Positions 38,601 through 48,804 of a stretch of 64,000 nt of DNA are shown in pieces (within the stretch, counting starts at the first letter, position 1; each line of letters begins with the position of its first letter). The notes beneath the pieces were generated by a model. The model had not been told where the DNA came from and ran no database searches. It saw nothing but the letters and a program-made list of their open reading frames with translations. A program made the position numbers and the translations under genes. The DNA comes from Planomonospora sp. ID67723 (lineage in GTDB: Bacteria; Actinomycetota; Actinomycetes; Streptosporangiales; Streptosporangiaceae). The stretch spans positions 620,001 through 684,000 of the forward strand of contig NZ_JABTEZ010000003.1 in the NCBI RefSeq assembly GCF_015711605.1, in the 5' to 3' direction.

Positions 38601-41600
38601 TGCGGGCGGTGTTCGAGGCGCCGGGTGTGGCGGGGCTGGCGGTGCGGGTGGCGGAGGCGGTTGGCTCCGGGGGTGGGGTGCGGCGTCCGGCGTTGGGTGC
38701 GGGGGTGCGGTCGGGGCGGGTGCCGTTGTCGTTCGCGCAGCGGCGGTTGTGGTTTTTGAATCGGTTGGAGCCGGGGTCGGCGGTGTACAACCTGCCGGTG
38801 GCGTTGCGGTTGTCGGGTGGGGTGGATGTGGCGGCGCTGGGGTTGGCGCTGGGGGATGTGGTGGGGCGTCATGAGAGTCTGCGGACGGTGTTCCCGGAGG
38901 TGGACGGGGTTCCGTACCAGCACATCCTCGACCCGGCGAACCCTCTGATCGAGATCGTCCCGGTGGGTGCGGACGGACTCGAAGCCGCGTTGGCCGCGGT
39001 GGTCGGCCGGGGTTTCGACCTCGCCGTGGAGCCGCCCCTGCGTATCTTCCTCTTCGAGATCGACCCCTCGACCCGGATCCTGCTGCTGGTCCTGCACCAC
39101 ATCGCCGGGGACGGCTGGTCGATGGCCCCGCTGGCCAGGGATGTGATCACGGCGTACGCCGCCCGCGCCGAAGGCGCCGCGCCGTCGTTCGCGCCGTTGC
39201 CGGTGCAGTACGCCGACTACGCGTTGTGGCAGCGGGAGTTGCTGGGGGAGGAGTCGGATCCGGAGAGTGTGGCGGGTCGTCAGGTGGCGTTCTGGCGGTC
39301 GGCGCTGGCGGGGTTGCCCGAGCAGCTGGAGCTGCCGGCCGACCGGCCCCGCCCGGCCGCCGCCTCCTACCGGGGTGACACGGTCCACCTGGAGATCGAC
39401 GGGGAACTGCACGCCAGGCTGGTGAAACTGGCACGGGAGGCGAACGCGAGCCTGTTCATGGTGGTGCGGGCCGGGCTGGCGGCGTTGCTGACCCGGCTGG
39501 GCGCGGGCACCGACATCCCGATCGGCAGCCCGATCGCGGGCCGGACGGACGAGGCGCTGGACGATCTGGTGGGGATGTTCGTCAACACGCTGGTGCTGCG
39601 GGCCGACACGGGCGGGAATCCGAGCTTCCGCGAGCTGGTGGGCCGGGTGCGGGAGACCGATCTGGCGGCGTACGCGCATCAGGACCTGCCGTTCGAGCGG
39701 CTGGTGGAGATCGTCAACCCGGTGCGGTCGATGGCCCGCCACCCGCTCTTCCAGGTCGCCCTGACCTTCCAGAACAACCCTGCCGCCGCGCTGCACCTCG
39801 ACGGTCTGTCCGTGACGATCGAGCCCTTCACGCCGGCGACTGCGAAGTTCGACCTCCAGCTCACCCTCGCCGAACAGCCGGCCGGTGGACTCACCGGTGG
39901 CCTGGAGTTCAGCCTCGACCTGTTCGACCGCGTGACGGCCGAGGAGATCGCGGCCCGGTTCGTCCGGCTGCTGCGGGCGGTCGCGGCCGATCCGGGCCTG
40001 AGGGTCGGCGAGATCGAGATCCTCGACGAGGCCGAAAGAGGGACCCTCCTCGGAGAGTGGGCGGGAGCCGGAGCGGAGTCCGTTCCCGGCACGATCGTGG
40101 ACCGCTTCGAGGCGCAGGTGGCGCGGTCGCCGGGGGCGGTGGCGGTGGTGTGCGGGCCGGTGGAGTTGACCTATGGCGGGTTGGATGCGCGTGCCGACCG
40201 GTTGGCGGGGGTGCTGGCGGGGTTGGGGGTGGGGCCGGAGCGGTGTGTGGCGTTGCTGGTGCCGCGGTCGGTGGAGCTGGTGGTGGCGGTGGTGGGGGTC
40301 CTCAAGGCCGGGGGTGCGTATGTGCCGATCGATCCGGCGTATCCGGCCGAGCGGGTGGGGTTCATCGTGGAGGACGCGGCGCCGATGGTGGTGGTGACGG
40401 TGCCGGAGTTGGTGGGGGCGGTGTCTGCGGGTCTGCCGGTGGTGGTGCTGGACGCCGACGGCACGGCGTCGCTCGTGCCGGTGGAGGCGAGGGCCGGCGG
40501 CGGGCCGGGTGCCGGACTGCCGGAGGGTGTCGCGTTCGCCGGCACGGGCGGCGGGGCTTCGGCCGGCTCTGCCCCGGGTGAGGCCGTCCTCTCCCCGGTC
40601 GCCGGTCCGGTTCGGCGGGTGCGGCCGGAGCATCCGGCGTATGTGATTTTCACGTCGGGGTCGACGGGGCGGCCCAAGGGGGTGGTGGTGCCGCATGGCA
40701 ACGTGACGCGGTTGCTGGATTCCACCCAGCCTTGCTTCGGTTTCGACGAGACGGATGTGTGGACGTTGTTCCACTCCTACGCGTTCGATTTCTCGGTGTG
40801 GGAGTTGTGGGGGGCGTTGCTGTCCGGGGGTCGGCTGGTGGTGGTGCCGTTCGAGGTGAGCCGGTCGCCGGGGGAGTTCGCCGATCTGCTGGCCGAGCAG
40901 GGGGTGACGGTGCTGAACCAGACCCCGTCGGCCTTCTACCAGCTGATGCAGGCCGAGCGGGAGCGGGCGGACGCCGGCCTGCCGCTGAGATATGTGATCT
41001 TCGGTGGTGAGGCGCTGGAGCCGGGACGGCTGGCGGACTGGTACGACCGTTACCCGGAGACCGCGCCGGTGCTGGTGAACATGTATGGGATCACCGAGAC
41101 GACGGTGCATGTGACGTACGCGCGGTTGGAGCCGGACGGCCCCGCCGGGCTGATCGGGGTGGGGATCTCTGATCTTCGGGTGTTCGTGCTGGATGAGTGG
41201 TTGCGTCCGGTGCCGGCCGGGGTGGCCGGAGAGCTGTATGTGGCCGGTCCCGGGTTGGCGCGGGGGTATGCGGGGCGGTCGGGGCTGACGGCGGAGCGGT
41301 TTGTGGCCTGTCCGTTCGGTCCGCCGGGGGCGCGGATGTATCGGTCGGGGGATCGGGCGCGGTGGGGCCGGGACGGCCGGTTGGTGTATCTGGGGCGGGT
41401 CGATCAGCAGGTGAAGGTGCGGGGGTTCCGGATCGAGCCGGGTGAGGTGGAGGCGGTGATCGCAGGCCATCCGGGGGTGGCGGATGTGGCGGTTATCGCG
41501 CGGGAGGACCGGCCGGGCGATCGGAGGCTGGTGGCGTACGTGGTGGAGGCCCCGGCTGCGGGCCGTATGGCGGCGGCGGGGGAGTTCCGGGAGATCGCGG

Positions 41601-43780
41601 CGTTGGCGTCGGAGGAGGTGCGGGCGTTCGCGCGGGAGAGGTTGCCGGAGTACATGGTGCCGTCGGCGGTGGTGGTGCTGGAGGCGTTGCCGTTGACGGG
41701 CAACGGCAAGCTGGACCGGTCCGCGTTGCCGGCGCCGGAGATCGCCACCTCTGCAGGTACGCCGTCCGGTGCGCGGGAGGCGGCCTTGTGCGGGGTGTTC
41801 GCCGAGGTGCTGGGGCTGGCGTCGGTCGGGGTGGACGACGGGTTCTTCGATTTGGGCGGGGACAGCATTCTGGCGATCCAGTTGGTGGCGCGGGCTCGGC
41901 AGGTGGGGCTGGTGTTCTCCCCGAAGGATGTGTTCCAGCAGCAGAGCGTGCGGGCGCTGGCGCTGGTGGCGGTGGAGGAGACCGGGGTCGAGGCCGAGCC
42001 GGAGGGCGCAGGCACCGGCCCGGTCCAGGCGACTCCCATCATGCACTGGCTGGGGGGACTGCCCGGCCCCACCGATGATTTCAGTCAGACGGTGGTGCTG
42101 CGGGTGCCGCCGGAGCTGGGGCTGGAGCGGTTGACGGTGGCGGTGCAGGCCGTACTCGACCGGCATGACGCGCTGCGCCTGGTCTGTGGTGGGGGATTGC
42201 GCTCGGCAATAGGTATTGCTGAGCGCAATCCCCTGGTGGGGGAGGGGCCCGGGGGGTTGGAGGTGCTGCCGGTCGGGGTGGTGCGGGCGGTTGAGTGTGT
42301 GCGCAGGGTCGAGGTCGCCGATGCTCTGGCTGGAGCTGGAGCTGGAGCTGGAGCTGGAGCTGGAGCTGGAGCTGGAGCTGGAGCTGGAGCTGGAGCTGGA
42401 GCTGCGATCGGGCAGGAGAGGACGGCGGAGGCGGGAGCCGTACCGGTGGCCGAGGCGGTGTGGGCCGCTCTGATGAGTCGGGAGGCGGGGCGGTCGCGGG
42501 CGGGGCTGGATCCGGGGCGCGGGCGGATGGTGCAGGTGGCGTGGCTGGATGCCGGGCCGGAGGTGTCCGGGCGGCTGGTGGTGACCGTCCATCATCTGTC
42601 GGTGGACGGGGTGTCGTGGCGGATCGTGTTGCCGGACCTGTTCGCGGCGTGGGAGGCGGCGGGCCGGGGGGAGACCCCGCAGCTCGCTCCGGTGCCGACC
42701 TCGTTCCGGACCTGGGCCCGCAGACTCCACGCCGAAGCGCAGGTCAGAAGAGGCGAGATCGGTCTGTGGACCCGGATCCTGGCAGGAGACGACCACAATC
42801 CGGGACCCGCAGGGGAGGATCGCGAACCAGGCCGTGCGGGGAGCGTTCCCGCTCTTCCACCGGGGCCGGTGAAGGACGCGGGCGATGCAGAGCCGGCTCC
42901 GGAAGGGGCCGTGGCTGGTGCTGGTGCTGGTGCTGGTGCCGGGGTGGGGGCGGGGGGCGCGACCTGTCTGGACCCCGCGCGGGACACCTTCGGCACCCAG
43001 CGCAACCTCACCCTCGAACTGCCCCCCGAGATCACGGAACCGCTGCTCACCACCGTTCCCGCCGCCTTCCACGGCCGGGTCAACGACGTGCTGCTGGCCG
43101 GGCTCGCCCTCGCCGCGGCCAGGTGCACCGGGCGGGAGTCGGTCCTGATCGACCTCGAAGGGCACGGCAGGGAGGAGATCTTCCCCGGCGTGGACCTGTC
43201 CAGGACCGTCGGCTGGTTCACGACCGTGTACCCCGTCCGGCTCGATCCCGGTCCGGCGGACTGGAGCGACCTGTCCGGCCCCACCGCGGCCCGGGCGATC
43301 AAGCGGGTCAAGGAGCAGCTCCGGGCGATCCCGGACAACGGCATCGGGTACGGCCTGCTGCGCCACCTCGACCCCGTGGCCTCGGCCGAGCTGGCCGCCT
43401 ACCCCCCTCCGGAGCTGGCCTTCAACTACCTCGGCCGGGTCGGCGCCGCCCCGGGGGCGGACTGGTCCCCGGCGGACGAGGCCGAGGCAGTGGGCGGCGG
43501 GCACGCCCCGGACCTCGCGCTGCCGCACGCGTTGGAGGTCAACGCCCTCACCCGGGACACGCCCGAGGGGCCGCGTCTGCGGGCGACCTGGTCATGGGCG
43601 GGCCGGCTGTACAGCGAGGAGCGGGTCAGGGAACTGGCCGAGGCGTGGTTCGCGGCCCTGTCCGGGCTGTCCCTGCACACCGGCGGCGGCCTGACCCCCT
43701 CGGACCTGCTGGTCCCCATCAGCCAGGAAGAGATCGACGCGTTCGCGGCGGAACTCGACGCGGAGTGGAGCGCCCGATGA
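35603..43780 (+). CDS. NRPS2: C-A-PCP / C-A-PCP-E
   Basis: A 2,725-residue bimodular synthetase, started at the ATG that overlaps the NRPS1 stop (ATGA, 35603-35606). Module 4: C (HHILLDG at 131, D-donor type as expected after E3), A4 (YTSGSTG at 591), PCP (Ser980). Module 5: C (HHIAGDG at 1165, L-donor type), A5, PCP (Ser2088), E (HHLSVDG at 2330). Codes by eye: A4 DAMLVGAIAK (non-polar, unassigned), A5 DFWNIGMVHK (Thr). Expected addition: X4 then D-Thr. Whole stretches repeat NRPS1 modules 2-3 at nucleotide level, so this gene arose by duplication of that pair or is kept alike by gene conversion. A4 contains a TGSE-repeat loop not seen in A2. The stop overlaps NRPS3. Confidence 0.95.
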   Translation: MTQVQDILPLSPLQQGLFFHAMHDEHDVYTAQVTLDLEGPLDTEMLRDAVARLLERHPNLRAAFWHEDLSRPVQVVPERVDPPWLEVSGEDPDQVAARERARRFDLARPPLIRFALVRLAPQRHRLIITNHHILLDGWSTPLLVTELFALYLGVEAPPAPPYKNYLAWLGRQDRTAAREAWERALSGLEEPTLVAPHAPADPVPPARVTAELEAGPTRALTRLARRRGVTVNTLLQALWAILISRLTGRDDVVFGAIVSGRPADLPDVERMVGLFINTVPVRVRLRPEEPIGELLERLQDEQAELLPHHHLGLTEIHRGVLFDTVTVLENYPFDPSAAGTVLGDLRLTGFGSADAHHYPLALAAIPGDRLTLRLDHRPDLFTGEEAQRLLGRLRSLLAALVADPDLPVGHLDILDEAERRRIVEEWNDTGSPLPGRTLPGLFEAAVERNPGATALADGETVLTYGELNARADRLARLLAERGVGPEHLVALVLPRSADLVVAALAVGKAGGAYLPIDPGYPAGRIAYMLDDATPSLVIDEAFLAGAAASGEESLTGSETGSETGSETGAGRGTGAGAGAGIDPRHPAYVIYTSGSTGKPKGVVVTHEGIAAFAESQRDRLGVDRGSRVLQFASPSFDASVMEMLMAFAAGAALVIPPAGVYGGTALAEVLENERITHALIPPAALAGVPDAPLTGFRALVVGGDACGPDLVDRWAPGRLMINAYGPTEATIAVTMSGPLVPGEIPPIGSPLRDVRVYVLDGWLRPVPVGVAGELYLAGPQLARGYLGRAGLTAERFVACPFGPVGARMYRTGDLVRWRADGVVEYLGRTDQQVKVRGFRIEPGEVEAVIGRHPGVSAVAVVAREDRPGDRRLVAYVVPALVPAGGDGEVVAPDAKEIRALVREVLPEYMVPSAVVMLAALPVTRNGKLDRRALPAPEVEAGAGRGPRTPVEEILCGLYADVLGLDEVGVGDSFFDLGGDSLLATRLVSRVRSGLGVELPVRAVFEAPGVAGLAVRVAEAVGSGGGVRRPALGAGVRSGRVPLSFAQRRLWFLNRLEPGSAVYNLPVALRLSGGVDVAALGLALGDVVGRHESLRTVFPEVDGVPYQHILDPANPLIEIVPVGADGLEAALAAVVGRGFDLAVEPPLRIFLFEIDPSTRILLLVLHHIAGDGWSMAPLARDVITAYAARAEGAAPSFAPLPVQYADYALWQRELLGEESDPESVAGRQVAFWRSALAGLPEQLELPADRPRPAAASYRGDTVHLEIDGELHARLVKLAREANASLFMVVRAGLAALLTRLGAGTDIPIGSPIAGRTDEALDDLVGMFVNTLVLRADTGGNPSFRELVGRVRETDLAAYAHQDLPFERLVEIVNPVRSMARHPLFQVALTFQNNPAAALHLDGLSVTIEPFTPATAKFDLQLTLAEQPAGGLTGGLEFSLDLFDRVTAEEIAARFVRLLRAVAADPGLRVGEIEILDEAERGTLLGEWAGAGAESVPGTIVDRFEAQVARSPGAVAVVCGPVELTYGGLDARADRLAGVLAGLGVGPERCVALLVPRSVELVVAVVGVLKAGGAYVPIDPAYPAERVGFIVEDAAPMVVVTVPELVGAVSAGLPVVVLDADGTASLVPVEARAGGGPGAGLPEGVAFAGTGGGASAGSAPGEAVLSPVAGPVRRVRPEHPAYVIFTSGSTGRPKGVVVPHGNVTRLLDSTQPCFGFDETDVWTLFHSYAFDFSVWELWGALLSGGRLVVVPFEVSRSPGEFADLLAEQGVTVLNQTPSAFYQLMQAERERADAGLPLRYVIFGGEALEPGRLADWYDRYPETAPVLVNMYGITETTVHVTYARLEPDGPAGLIGVGISDLRVFVLDEWLRPVPAGVAGELYVAGPGLARGYAGRSGLTAERFVACPFGPPGARMYRSGDRARWGRDGRLVYLGRVDQQVKVRGFRIEPGEVEAVIAGHPGVADVAVIAREDRPGDRRLVAYVVEAPAAGRMAAAGEFREIAALASEEVRAFARERLPEYMVPSAVVVLEALPLTGNGKLDRSALPAPEIATSAGTPSGAREAALCGVFAEVLGLASVGVDDGFFDLGGDSILAIQLVARARQVGLVFSPKDVFQQQSVRALALVAVEETGVEAEPEGAGTGPVQATPIMHWLGGLPGPTDDFSQTVVLRVPPELGLERLTVAVQAVLDRHDALRLVCGGGLRSAIGIAERNPLVGEGPGGLEVLPVGVVRAVECVRRVEVADALAGAGAGAGAGAGAGAGAGAGAGAGAAIGQERTAEAGAVPVAEAVWAALMSREAGRSRAGLDPGRGRMVQVAWLDAGPEVSGRLVVTVHHLSVDGVSWRIVLPDLFAAWEAAGRGETPQLAPVPTSFRTWARRLHAEAQVRRGEIGLWTRILAGDDHNPGPAGEDREPGRAGSVPALPPGPVKDAGDAEPAPEGAVAGAGAGAGAGVGAGGATCLDPARDTFGTQRNLTLELPPEITEPLLTTVPAAFHGRVNDVLLAGLALAAARCTGRESVLIDLEGHGREEIFPGVDLSRTVGWFTTVYPVRLDPGPADWSDLSGPTAARAIKRVKEQLRAIPDNGIGYGLLRHLDPVASAELAAYPPPELAFNYLGRVGAAPGADWSPADEAEAVGGGHAPDLALPHALEVNALTRDTPEGPRLRATWSWAGRLYSEERVRELAEAWFAALSGLSLHTGGGLTPSDLLVPISQEEIDAFAAELDAEWSAR
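37266..37301 (+). repeat. Three tandem 12-bp units in A4
   Basis: ACCGGCTCCGAG repeated three times in frame (Thr-Gly-Ser-Glu) just before the A3 motif of the A4 domain, followed by a Gly/Ala-rich stretch. Confidence 0.9.
42192..42233. repeat. In-frame 42-bp palindrome in E5
   Basis: Same sequence as at 34183-34224 (arms 42192-42211 and 42214-42233), carried by the duplicated E domain of NRPS2. Confidence 0.85.
42329..42400 (+). repeat. (GCTGGA)12 tandem repeat
   Basis: Twelve perfect units as in the first copy, coding (Ala-Gly)12. A second, shorter GCTGGT run near 42910-42945 is present only in this copy. Confidence 0.95.
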
Positions 43781-46700
43781 ACCCGACCGGCCCCGTCACC
43801 TTCAGCGGTCCCGAGACCGTCACCGGCTCCATGACCCTCACCGTTCCCGGCGGCCCGACGGCCGCCGGAGGCGCGCCCCCCGCCAAAGCCACGCCCGCGG
43901 CGTCCCAGCTCGAGGACATCCTGCCGCTCTCACCGCTCCAGCAGGGCCTGTACTTCCACGCGGTGTTCGACGAGGCCGCGCCCGACGTCTACACCGCCCA
44001 GCTCGTCCTCGAACTGGAAGGCCCGCTCGACGCGGCGAGGCTCAGGCGGGCCGCCGCCCGGTTGCTCGGGCGCCACCCCAACCTGCGTACCTCCTTCCGG
44101 CAGCGGGCGAACGGTGATCCCGTGCAGCTCGTCCACCGCCGGGTCGATCCGCCCTGGCTGGAGGTCTCGGGCGAGGATCCCGACCAGGTGGCCGCGCGGG
44201 AGCGGGCCCGCCGGTTCGACCTGGCCCGGCCGCCGCTGATCCGGTTCGCGCTGGTGCGGCTCGCGCCGCAGCGGCACCGGCTGATCATCACCAACCACCA
44301 CATCCTGCTGGACGGCTGGTCCACCCCCCTCCTGGCCGCCGAGTTCCTCGCCCTCTACACCGGATTCGAGCCCCCGCCCGCCCCGCCGTACAAGAACTAC
44401 CTGGCCTGGCTCGTCCGGCAGGACCGCGCCGCCGCCGGAGCGGCCTGGGAGCGGGCCCTGAGCGGTCTCGACGGGCCCACCCTGATCGCCCCCGGTCTCG
44501 AGGGCAGGGCCCCCGCCGAGCCCGGCAGGGTCCGGGCCCACCTCAGCGAGGACTTCACCGGCCGGCTCACCGCCGTCCTGCGCTCCCGCTCCCTCACCCT
44601 CAACACCGTGATCCAGGGGGCGTGGGCGATCCTGCTCGCCCTGATCACCGGCCGCGACGACGTCGTCTTCGGCGGCACCGTCTCCGGCCGCCCGGCCGAG
44701 CTGCCCGGAGTGGAGCGCATGGTCGGGCTGTTCATCAACACCCTCCCGGTCCGGGTACGGCTGCGCCCCGACGAGACGCTGTCCGGCCTGCTGACGCGTC
44801 TGCAGGCCGAACAGGCCGAGCTGCTGCCCCACCACCACCTCGGCCTGGCGGAGATCCAGCGGCGGCACGGCTCCGGCGCGTTGTTCGACACCATGACGGT
44901 CCTGGAGAACTACCCGCCGGACACCGCGGAGGCCGAGGCGGGCGACGGGCTCCGGCTCACCGGGGCCGGGGGGAGCGACGCCACCCACTACCCCCTCGCT
45001 CTGGCGGTCGTCCCGGGCGGGCGGCTCTCCCTGCGCCTGGACCACCGCCCGGACATCTTTCCCCGCGCCGACGCGTTGCGCCTGCTCAACCGGCTGACCC
45101 GGCTTCTCAAGGCCGTCGCCGCCGACCCGGACCTGCCGCTGGCCCGGCTCGACCTGCTCTCCGGAGACGAGCGCGCCCTGGTCGGGGCGGAGGCCGTACC
45201 GGACGCCGGAGACCGGGCGGCCGACGCGCGGGAGGCGACGATCGTGAGCGCCTTCGCCGAGCAGGCGGAGAGGACACCGGACGCCGAGGCGGTCACCGGT
45301 GACGGGTTCTCCCTCACCTACGCCGCGCTCAACGGGCGGGCCAACCGGCTCGCCCACCGGCTGACCGAACTCGGCGTGGGGCCGGAGACCCCGGTCGCGG
45401 TGCTGCTGGAGCGGTCGGCCGAGGTGGTCGTGGCGACCCTGGCGATCGCCAAGGCCGGAGGCGCGTACGTGCCCGTCCACCACGGCTACCCGCCGGAGCG
45501 GATGAGCTGGGTGATGGCCGACACGGGCGCGCCCGTCCTGGTCACCGACCGCGAGCCGGGCTTCGCCCACGGCGCCGCGGTGGTCCGCGTGGACTCGACT
45601 GCGGCCCCCGGCGCTGACGCGGGCGGTGAGGTGCGTTTCGTGCCGGAGTACGACCCGCACGTCCGGGTCCACCCGGACCAGCTCGCCTACGTGATCTACA
45701 CCTCGGGCTCGACCGGCACGCCCAAGGGCGTCGCCGTACGCCACCGCGACGTCCTCGCCCTCGCCGCCGACCGGCGCTGGGGCGAAGGGCACCGGCGGGT
45801 GCTGATGCACTCGCCGCACGCCTTCGACGCCTCCACCTATGAGATCTGGGTGCCGCTGCTGACCGGTGGCACGGTCGTCGTCGCCCCGCCGGGCGAGCTC
45901 GGCCCGGCCGCGCTCGCCCGGCTCGCACGCGAGCACCGCCTGACCGCGCTGTTCATCACGACCGCCCTGTTCAACCTGGTCGCGGAGGAGGACCCGGGCG
46001 CGTTCGCGCCCCTCACGGAGGTCCTCACCGGCGGCGAGGCCGCCTCTCCCGAGGCCATGCGCCGGGTCCTCGGCACCTGCGAGGGAACCGCCCTCGGCCA
46101 CGTCTACGGGCCCACCGAGACCACCACCTACGCCACCTACCACGCCGTCTCCGAGGCCGGCGGGAGCGCACCGCCCATCGGCCGGGCCATGGACGGCATG
46201 CGGGCCCACGTGCTCGACCGCCTCCTGCGGCCGGTTCCGCCGGGCGCGGCCGGCGAGCTGTACCTGTCGGGCGCGGGCCTCGCCCGGGGATACCGGGGAC
46301 GGGCGGATCTGACCGCCGAGCGGTTCGTGGCCTGCCCGTACGGCGACGGCGAGCGGATGTACCGGACCGGGGACCTGGTCCGGTGGACGGCGGACGGCGA
46401 ACTGGAGTACTTGGGCCGGGCCGACCTCCAGATCAAGATCCGCGGATTCCGGATCGAGCCGGGCGAGATCGAGGCGACGCTGGCCCGGCACCCCTCGGTG
46501 GCGCAGGTGTCGGTGCTGGCCCGGGACAACCGGCTGGTCGCCTACGTGGTGGGCGCCCAGGAGGGTACGGCGGGCGCCGACCACGGCCCACCCGCCGGGA
46601 CGGCCACGGGGGCCGGGGCCCGCGGCGGTGCCGTCGTGCCGGAGGACCTGCGGGCGTTCGCGGCGGAGACGCTGCCCGAGTACATGGTCCCGCAGACGGT

Positions 46701-47796
46701 CGTGGTCCTGGACGCGCTGCCGCTCACCCCGAACGGCAAGGTCGACCACGCCGCCCTCCCGAAGCCGGACGCCCCGGTGTCCGGCCGCGCCCCCCGCACC
46801 TCCGGGGAGGAGCGGTTCTGCCGCCTGTTCGCCGAGGTCCTCGGCCTGGAGCGGGTCGGTGCCGACGACGGCTTCTTCGACCTGGGCGGCGACAGCATCA
46901 CGGTCATCCGGCTCGTCTCCCGCGCCCGGCGAGAAGGACTGGAGATCAGCCCCCGCGAGGTGTTCGCCTGCCAGACGGCCGAGGCCCTGGCCCGCATCGG
47001 CTCCCCGGACGACCCGGACGACCCCGGCCGCACGGACGCCTCCACGGGACGCGAGGTCCTGCTCCCGCTGCGCCGGACGGGAGGCGCGGCGCCGCTGTTC
47101 TGCGTGCACCCCGGCGCCGGCCTCGGCTGGCCGTACTCCGGCCTGCTCCGCCACCTCGGCCCGGACCAGCCGGTCTACGCCCTCCAGGCACGGGCGCTGT
47201 CCGAGCCGGACTACACGGCCCCCTCGATCGAGGCCATGGCCCTGGACTACCTCGCGCACCTGCGCCGCGTCCGGCCGCGGGGACCCTACCGGCTGGCGGG
47301 CTGGTCGATGGGCGGGCTGATCGCCCACGCCATCGCCGTCGAGCTGCGCGAGAGCGGCGATGAGGTCGCGCTGCTGGCGATGCTCGACGCCTATCCCGGC
47401 AGGGAGGCCGCGCCGGACGAGCGGGACGTGCTGCCCGAACTGCTCGCCGCGATCGGCTACCGGGGCTCGAGGGAGATCGACGACGTCGTCGCGTTCGTAC
47501 GCGACCAGGGCGGCCGGTACGCCACTCTCGACGAACAGACGCTGCTCGCGGTCTACCGTAACTACCGAAACGGTGTGAAGATCTCTCAGGAGTACGAGCC
47601 GCGGTGTTTCGACGGGGACGTACTCTTCGTCACCGCCGCCCACGGCCGAGAGGCGGACAGCCCCACGGCCGCCGACTGGAAACCGTACGTCACTGGAACG
47701 ATCACCGACCACACGGTCGCCTGCGACCACGCGAGCATGCTGAACCCCGGACCGGCCGCGGAGATCGCCGCGCTGCTCAGGAAGGAACTACGATGA
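43777..47796 (+). CDS. NRPS3: C-A-PCP-TE termination module
   Basis: A 1,339-residue terminal synthetase. The ATG at 43777 overlaps the NRPS2 stop (ATGA). A Pro/Gly/Thr-rich tail of about 45 residues precedes the C domain (HHILLDG at 174, D-donor type after E5). A6 has YTSGSTG at 641 and code DAYFLGVTYK by eye, which resembles branched-chain (Ile/Val) codes but is not assigned. PCP Ser1040. The C-terminal type I thioesterase has GWSMGG with Ser1177 and a later DHxxM His motif. It adds residue six and releases the chain by hydrolysis or cyclisation; a Ser/Thr hydroxyl could be the nucleophile. The central part of its C domain repeats tracts seen in NRPS1 and NRPS2. Confidence 0.95.
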   Translation: MNPTGPVTFSGPETVTGSMTLTVPGGPTAAGGAPPAKATPAASQLEDILPLSPLQQGLYFHAVFDEAAPDVYTAQLVLELEGPLDAARLRRAAARLLGRHPNLRTSFRQRANGDPVQLVHRRVDPPWLEVSGEDPDQVAARERARRFDLARPPLIRFALVRLAPQRHRLIITNHHILLDGWSTPLLAAEFLALYTGFEPPPAPPYKNYLAWLVRQDRAAAGAAWERALSGLDGPTLIAPGLEGRAPAEPGRVRAHLSEDFTGRLTAVLRSRSLTLNTVIQGAWAILLALITGRDDVVFGGTVSGRPAELPGVERMVGLFINTLPVRVRLRPDETLSGLLTRLQAEQAELLPHHHLGLAEIQRRHGSGALFDTMTVLENYPPDTAEAEAGDGLRLTGAGGSDATHYPLALAVVPGGRLSLRLDHRPDIFPRADALRLLNRLTRLLKAVAADPDLPLARLDLLSGDERALVGAEAVPDAGDRAADAREATIVSAFAEQAERTPDAEAVTGDGFSLTYAALNGRANRLAHRLTELGVGPETPVAVLLERSAEVVVATLAIAKAGGAYVPVHHGYPPERMSWVMADTGAPVLVTDREPGFAHGAAVVRVDSTAAPGADAGGEVRFVPEYDPHVRVHPDQLAYVIYTSGSTGTPKGVAVRHRDVLALAADRRWGEGHRRVLMHSPHAFDASTYEIWVPLLTGGTVVVAPPGELGPAALARLAREHRLTALFITTALFNLVAEEDPGAFAPLTEVLTGGEAASPEAMRRVLGTCEGTALGHVYGPTETTTYATYHAVSEAGGSAPPIGRAMDGMRAHVLDRLLRPVPPGAAGELYLSGAGLARGYRGRADLTAERFVACPYGDGERMYRTGDLVRWTADGELEYLGRADLQIKIRGFRIEPGEIEATLARHPSVAQVSVLARDNRLVAYVVGAQEGTAGADHGPPAGTATGAGARGGAVVPEDLRAFAAETLPEYMVPQTVVVLDALPLTPNGKVDHAALPKPDAPVSGRAPRTSGEERFCRLFAEVLGLERVGADDGFFDLGGDSITVIRLVSRARREGLEISPREVFACQTAEALARIGSPDDPDDPGRTDASTGREVLLPLRRTGGAAPLFCVHPGAGLGWPYSGLLRHLGPDQPVYALQARALSEPDYTAPSIEAMALDYLAHLRRVRPRGPYRLAGWSMGGLIAHAIAVELRESGDEVALLAMLDAYPGREAAPDERDVLPELLAAIGYRGSREIDDVVAFVRDQGGRYATLDEQTLLAVYRNYRNGVKISQEYEPRCFDGDVLFVTAAHGREADSPTAADWKPYVTGTITDHTVACDHASMLNPGPAAEIAALLRKELR

Positions 47797-48002
47797 CCAA
47801 CCCCTTCGAGGACCCCGACGGCTCCTACCTCGCGCTGATCAACGACGAGGGCCAGTACTCCCTGTGGCCCGCCTGGGCCGAGATCCCGGCGGGCTGGACC
47901 GTCGCCTTCGGCGAGGACACCAGGCAGGCCTGCCTGGAGCACATCGAGACGAACTGGACCGACATGCGGCCCAACAGCCTGATCAGGGCGATGGGCGAAT
48001 GA
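47793..48002 (+). CDS. MbtH-like protein
   Basis: A 69-residue MbtH-family chaperone that binds and activates NRPS adenylation domains. The signature is complete: [28 protein letters not shown] with the paired Trp residues, and the C-terminal [10 protein letters not shown]. The ATG overlaps the NRPS3 stop by 4 bases (ATGA), so it is made in step with the synthetases. It was called at the family's normal length; a longer frame upstream in the same phase is an artefact. Confidence 0.96.
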   Translation: MTNPFEDPDGSYLALINDEGQYSLWPAWAEIPAGWTVAFGEDTRQACLEHIETNWTDMRPNSLIRAMGE

Positions 48003-48064
48003 GCGCCGGCGGTTTCCGGACCGGAGCCCGCGCGTTCCCCGGCACGGAGAGCGCGCCCCGATGA
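47999..48064 (+). CDS. Mini-ORF bridging mbtH-like and thioesterase genes
   Basis: A 21-codon frame begins at an ATG overlapping the MbtH stop (ATGA, 47999-48002) and ends in a TGA overlapping the ATG of the thioesterase gene (48061-48064). The peptide begins [13 protein letters not shown] and matches nothing I know. It may simply pass ribosomes across the 58-base gap (translational coupling), or may not be translated at all. Confidence 0.3.
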   Translation: MSAGGFRTGARAFPGTESAPR

Positions 48065-48804
48065 CCCTGCTCCGCTGCCCCCGTCCCCGGCCGGGGGCGA
48101 CCACCCGGCTGGTCTGCTTCGCGCACGCCGGTGGCTCGGCCACCGCCTACCGCGAGTGGCCCGCGCTGCTGCCGGACTCCGTCGAGCTGTACGCCGTGCA
48201 GCTCCCCGGCCGGGCCGACCGGTTCACCGAGCCGTTCCCGGAGAGCCTGGACGCGCTGGCCGCCGAGATCGCCGGGGAGCTCGCCCCCCTGATGGACCGG
48301 CGCTTCGCGCTGTTCGGCCACAGCATGGGCGCGCTGCTCGCCTACGAGGTCACGCGCCTTCTGGAGACGGGCGGGCCCGGCCCGGCCCGGCTGTTCGTCT
48401 CGGGGTGCTCGGCGCCGCACGAGCGCTGGGAGAGGCGCAGGCTCTCGGAGTACGACGACGACCGCCTGGTGAGCGAGCTCGCCCGGCTGGGAGGCACCGA
48501 GTCGGAGATCCTCGCCCACCGGGCGATGCGGGAGGTCGTCCTGCCCTACGTCCGCGGCGACTTCCGGCTGATCGAGAACCACCGTTCCCGCCCCGGCCCT
48601 CCGCTGCGCACCCCGATCTCCGCGCTCGTCGGCGAGGCGGACCCGGTCGTCACGGCGGCCCAGGCCAAGTCCTGGGAGGCGTGCACGGCCTCGGGCTTCT
48701 CCCTGACGACCTTCCCCGGTGACCACTTCTACCTGCAGCCCATGCGGGAGCGGGTGGTCGCCGAGGTCGTTCAGATGATGAGCGCGAAGCAGTCGGGCCG
48801 GTAG
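48061..48804 (+). CDS. Type II thioesterase
   Basis: A 247-residue alpha/beta hydrolase of the external (type II) thioesterase family. It removes wrong acyl groups from carrier domains and so keeps the NRPS line running. Visible: LVCFAHAGGSATAYREW near the N-terminus, the nucleophile Ser88 in FGHSMGALLAYEV, an Asp in VGEADPVV and the His in FPGDHFYLQP. It is the last gene of the synthetase operon. Its 3' end overlaps by 34 bases the 3' end of the convergent lipase gene. Confidence 0.94.
   Translation: MTLLRCPRPRPGATTRLVCFAHAGGSATAYREWPALLPDSVELYAVQLPGRADRFTEPFPESLDALAAEIAGELAPLMDRRFALFGHSMGALLAYEVTRLLETGGPGPARLFVSGCSAPHERWERRRLSEYDDDRLVSELARLGGTESEILAHRAMREVVLPYVRGDFRLIENHRSRPGPPLRTPISALVGEADPVVTAAQAKSWEACTASGFSLTTFPGDHFYLQPMRERVVAEVVQMMSAKQSGR

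Larger units (their letters stand above)
40106..42736 (+). repeat. Long duplicated block, copy 2 (A5-PCP5-E5)
   Basis: Second copy of 32097-34727, same order, no net insertions. It includes the palindrome and the hexanucleotide tract at the same relative positions. Confidence 0.85.

Noticed and set aside
30231..43528. Two further giant minus-strand open frames (to 35516 and to 43528)
   Set aside because: Same cause; they are His/Pro/Arg-rich translations of the repeated NRPS modules and repeat exactly where the modules repeat.
42295..43776. N-terminal extension of NRPS3 by about 490 residues
   Set aside because: Out of phase with the E domain of NRPS2; the extension is low-complexity and the ATG at 43777 overlaps the NRPS2 stop as at the other junctions.
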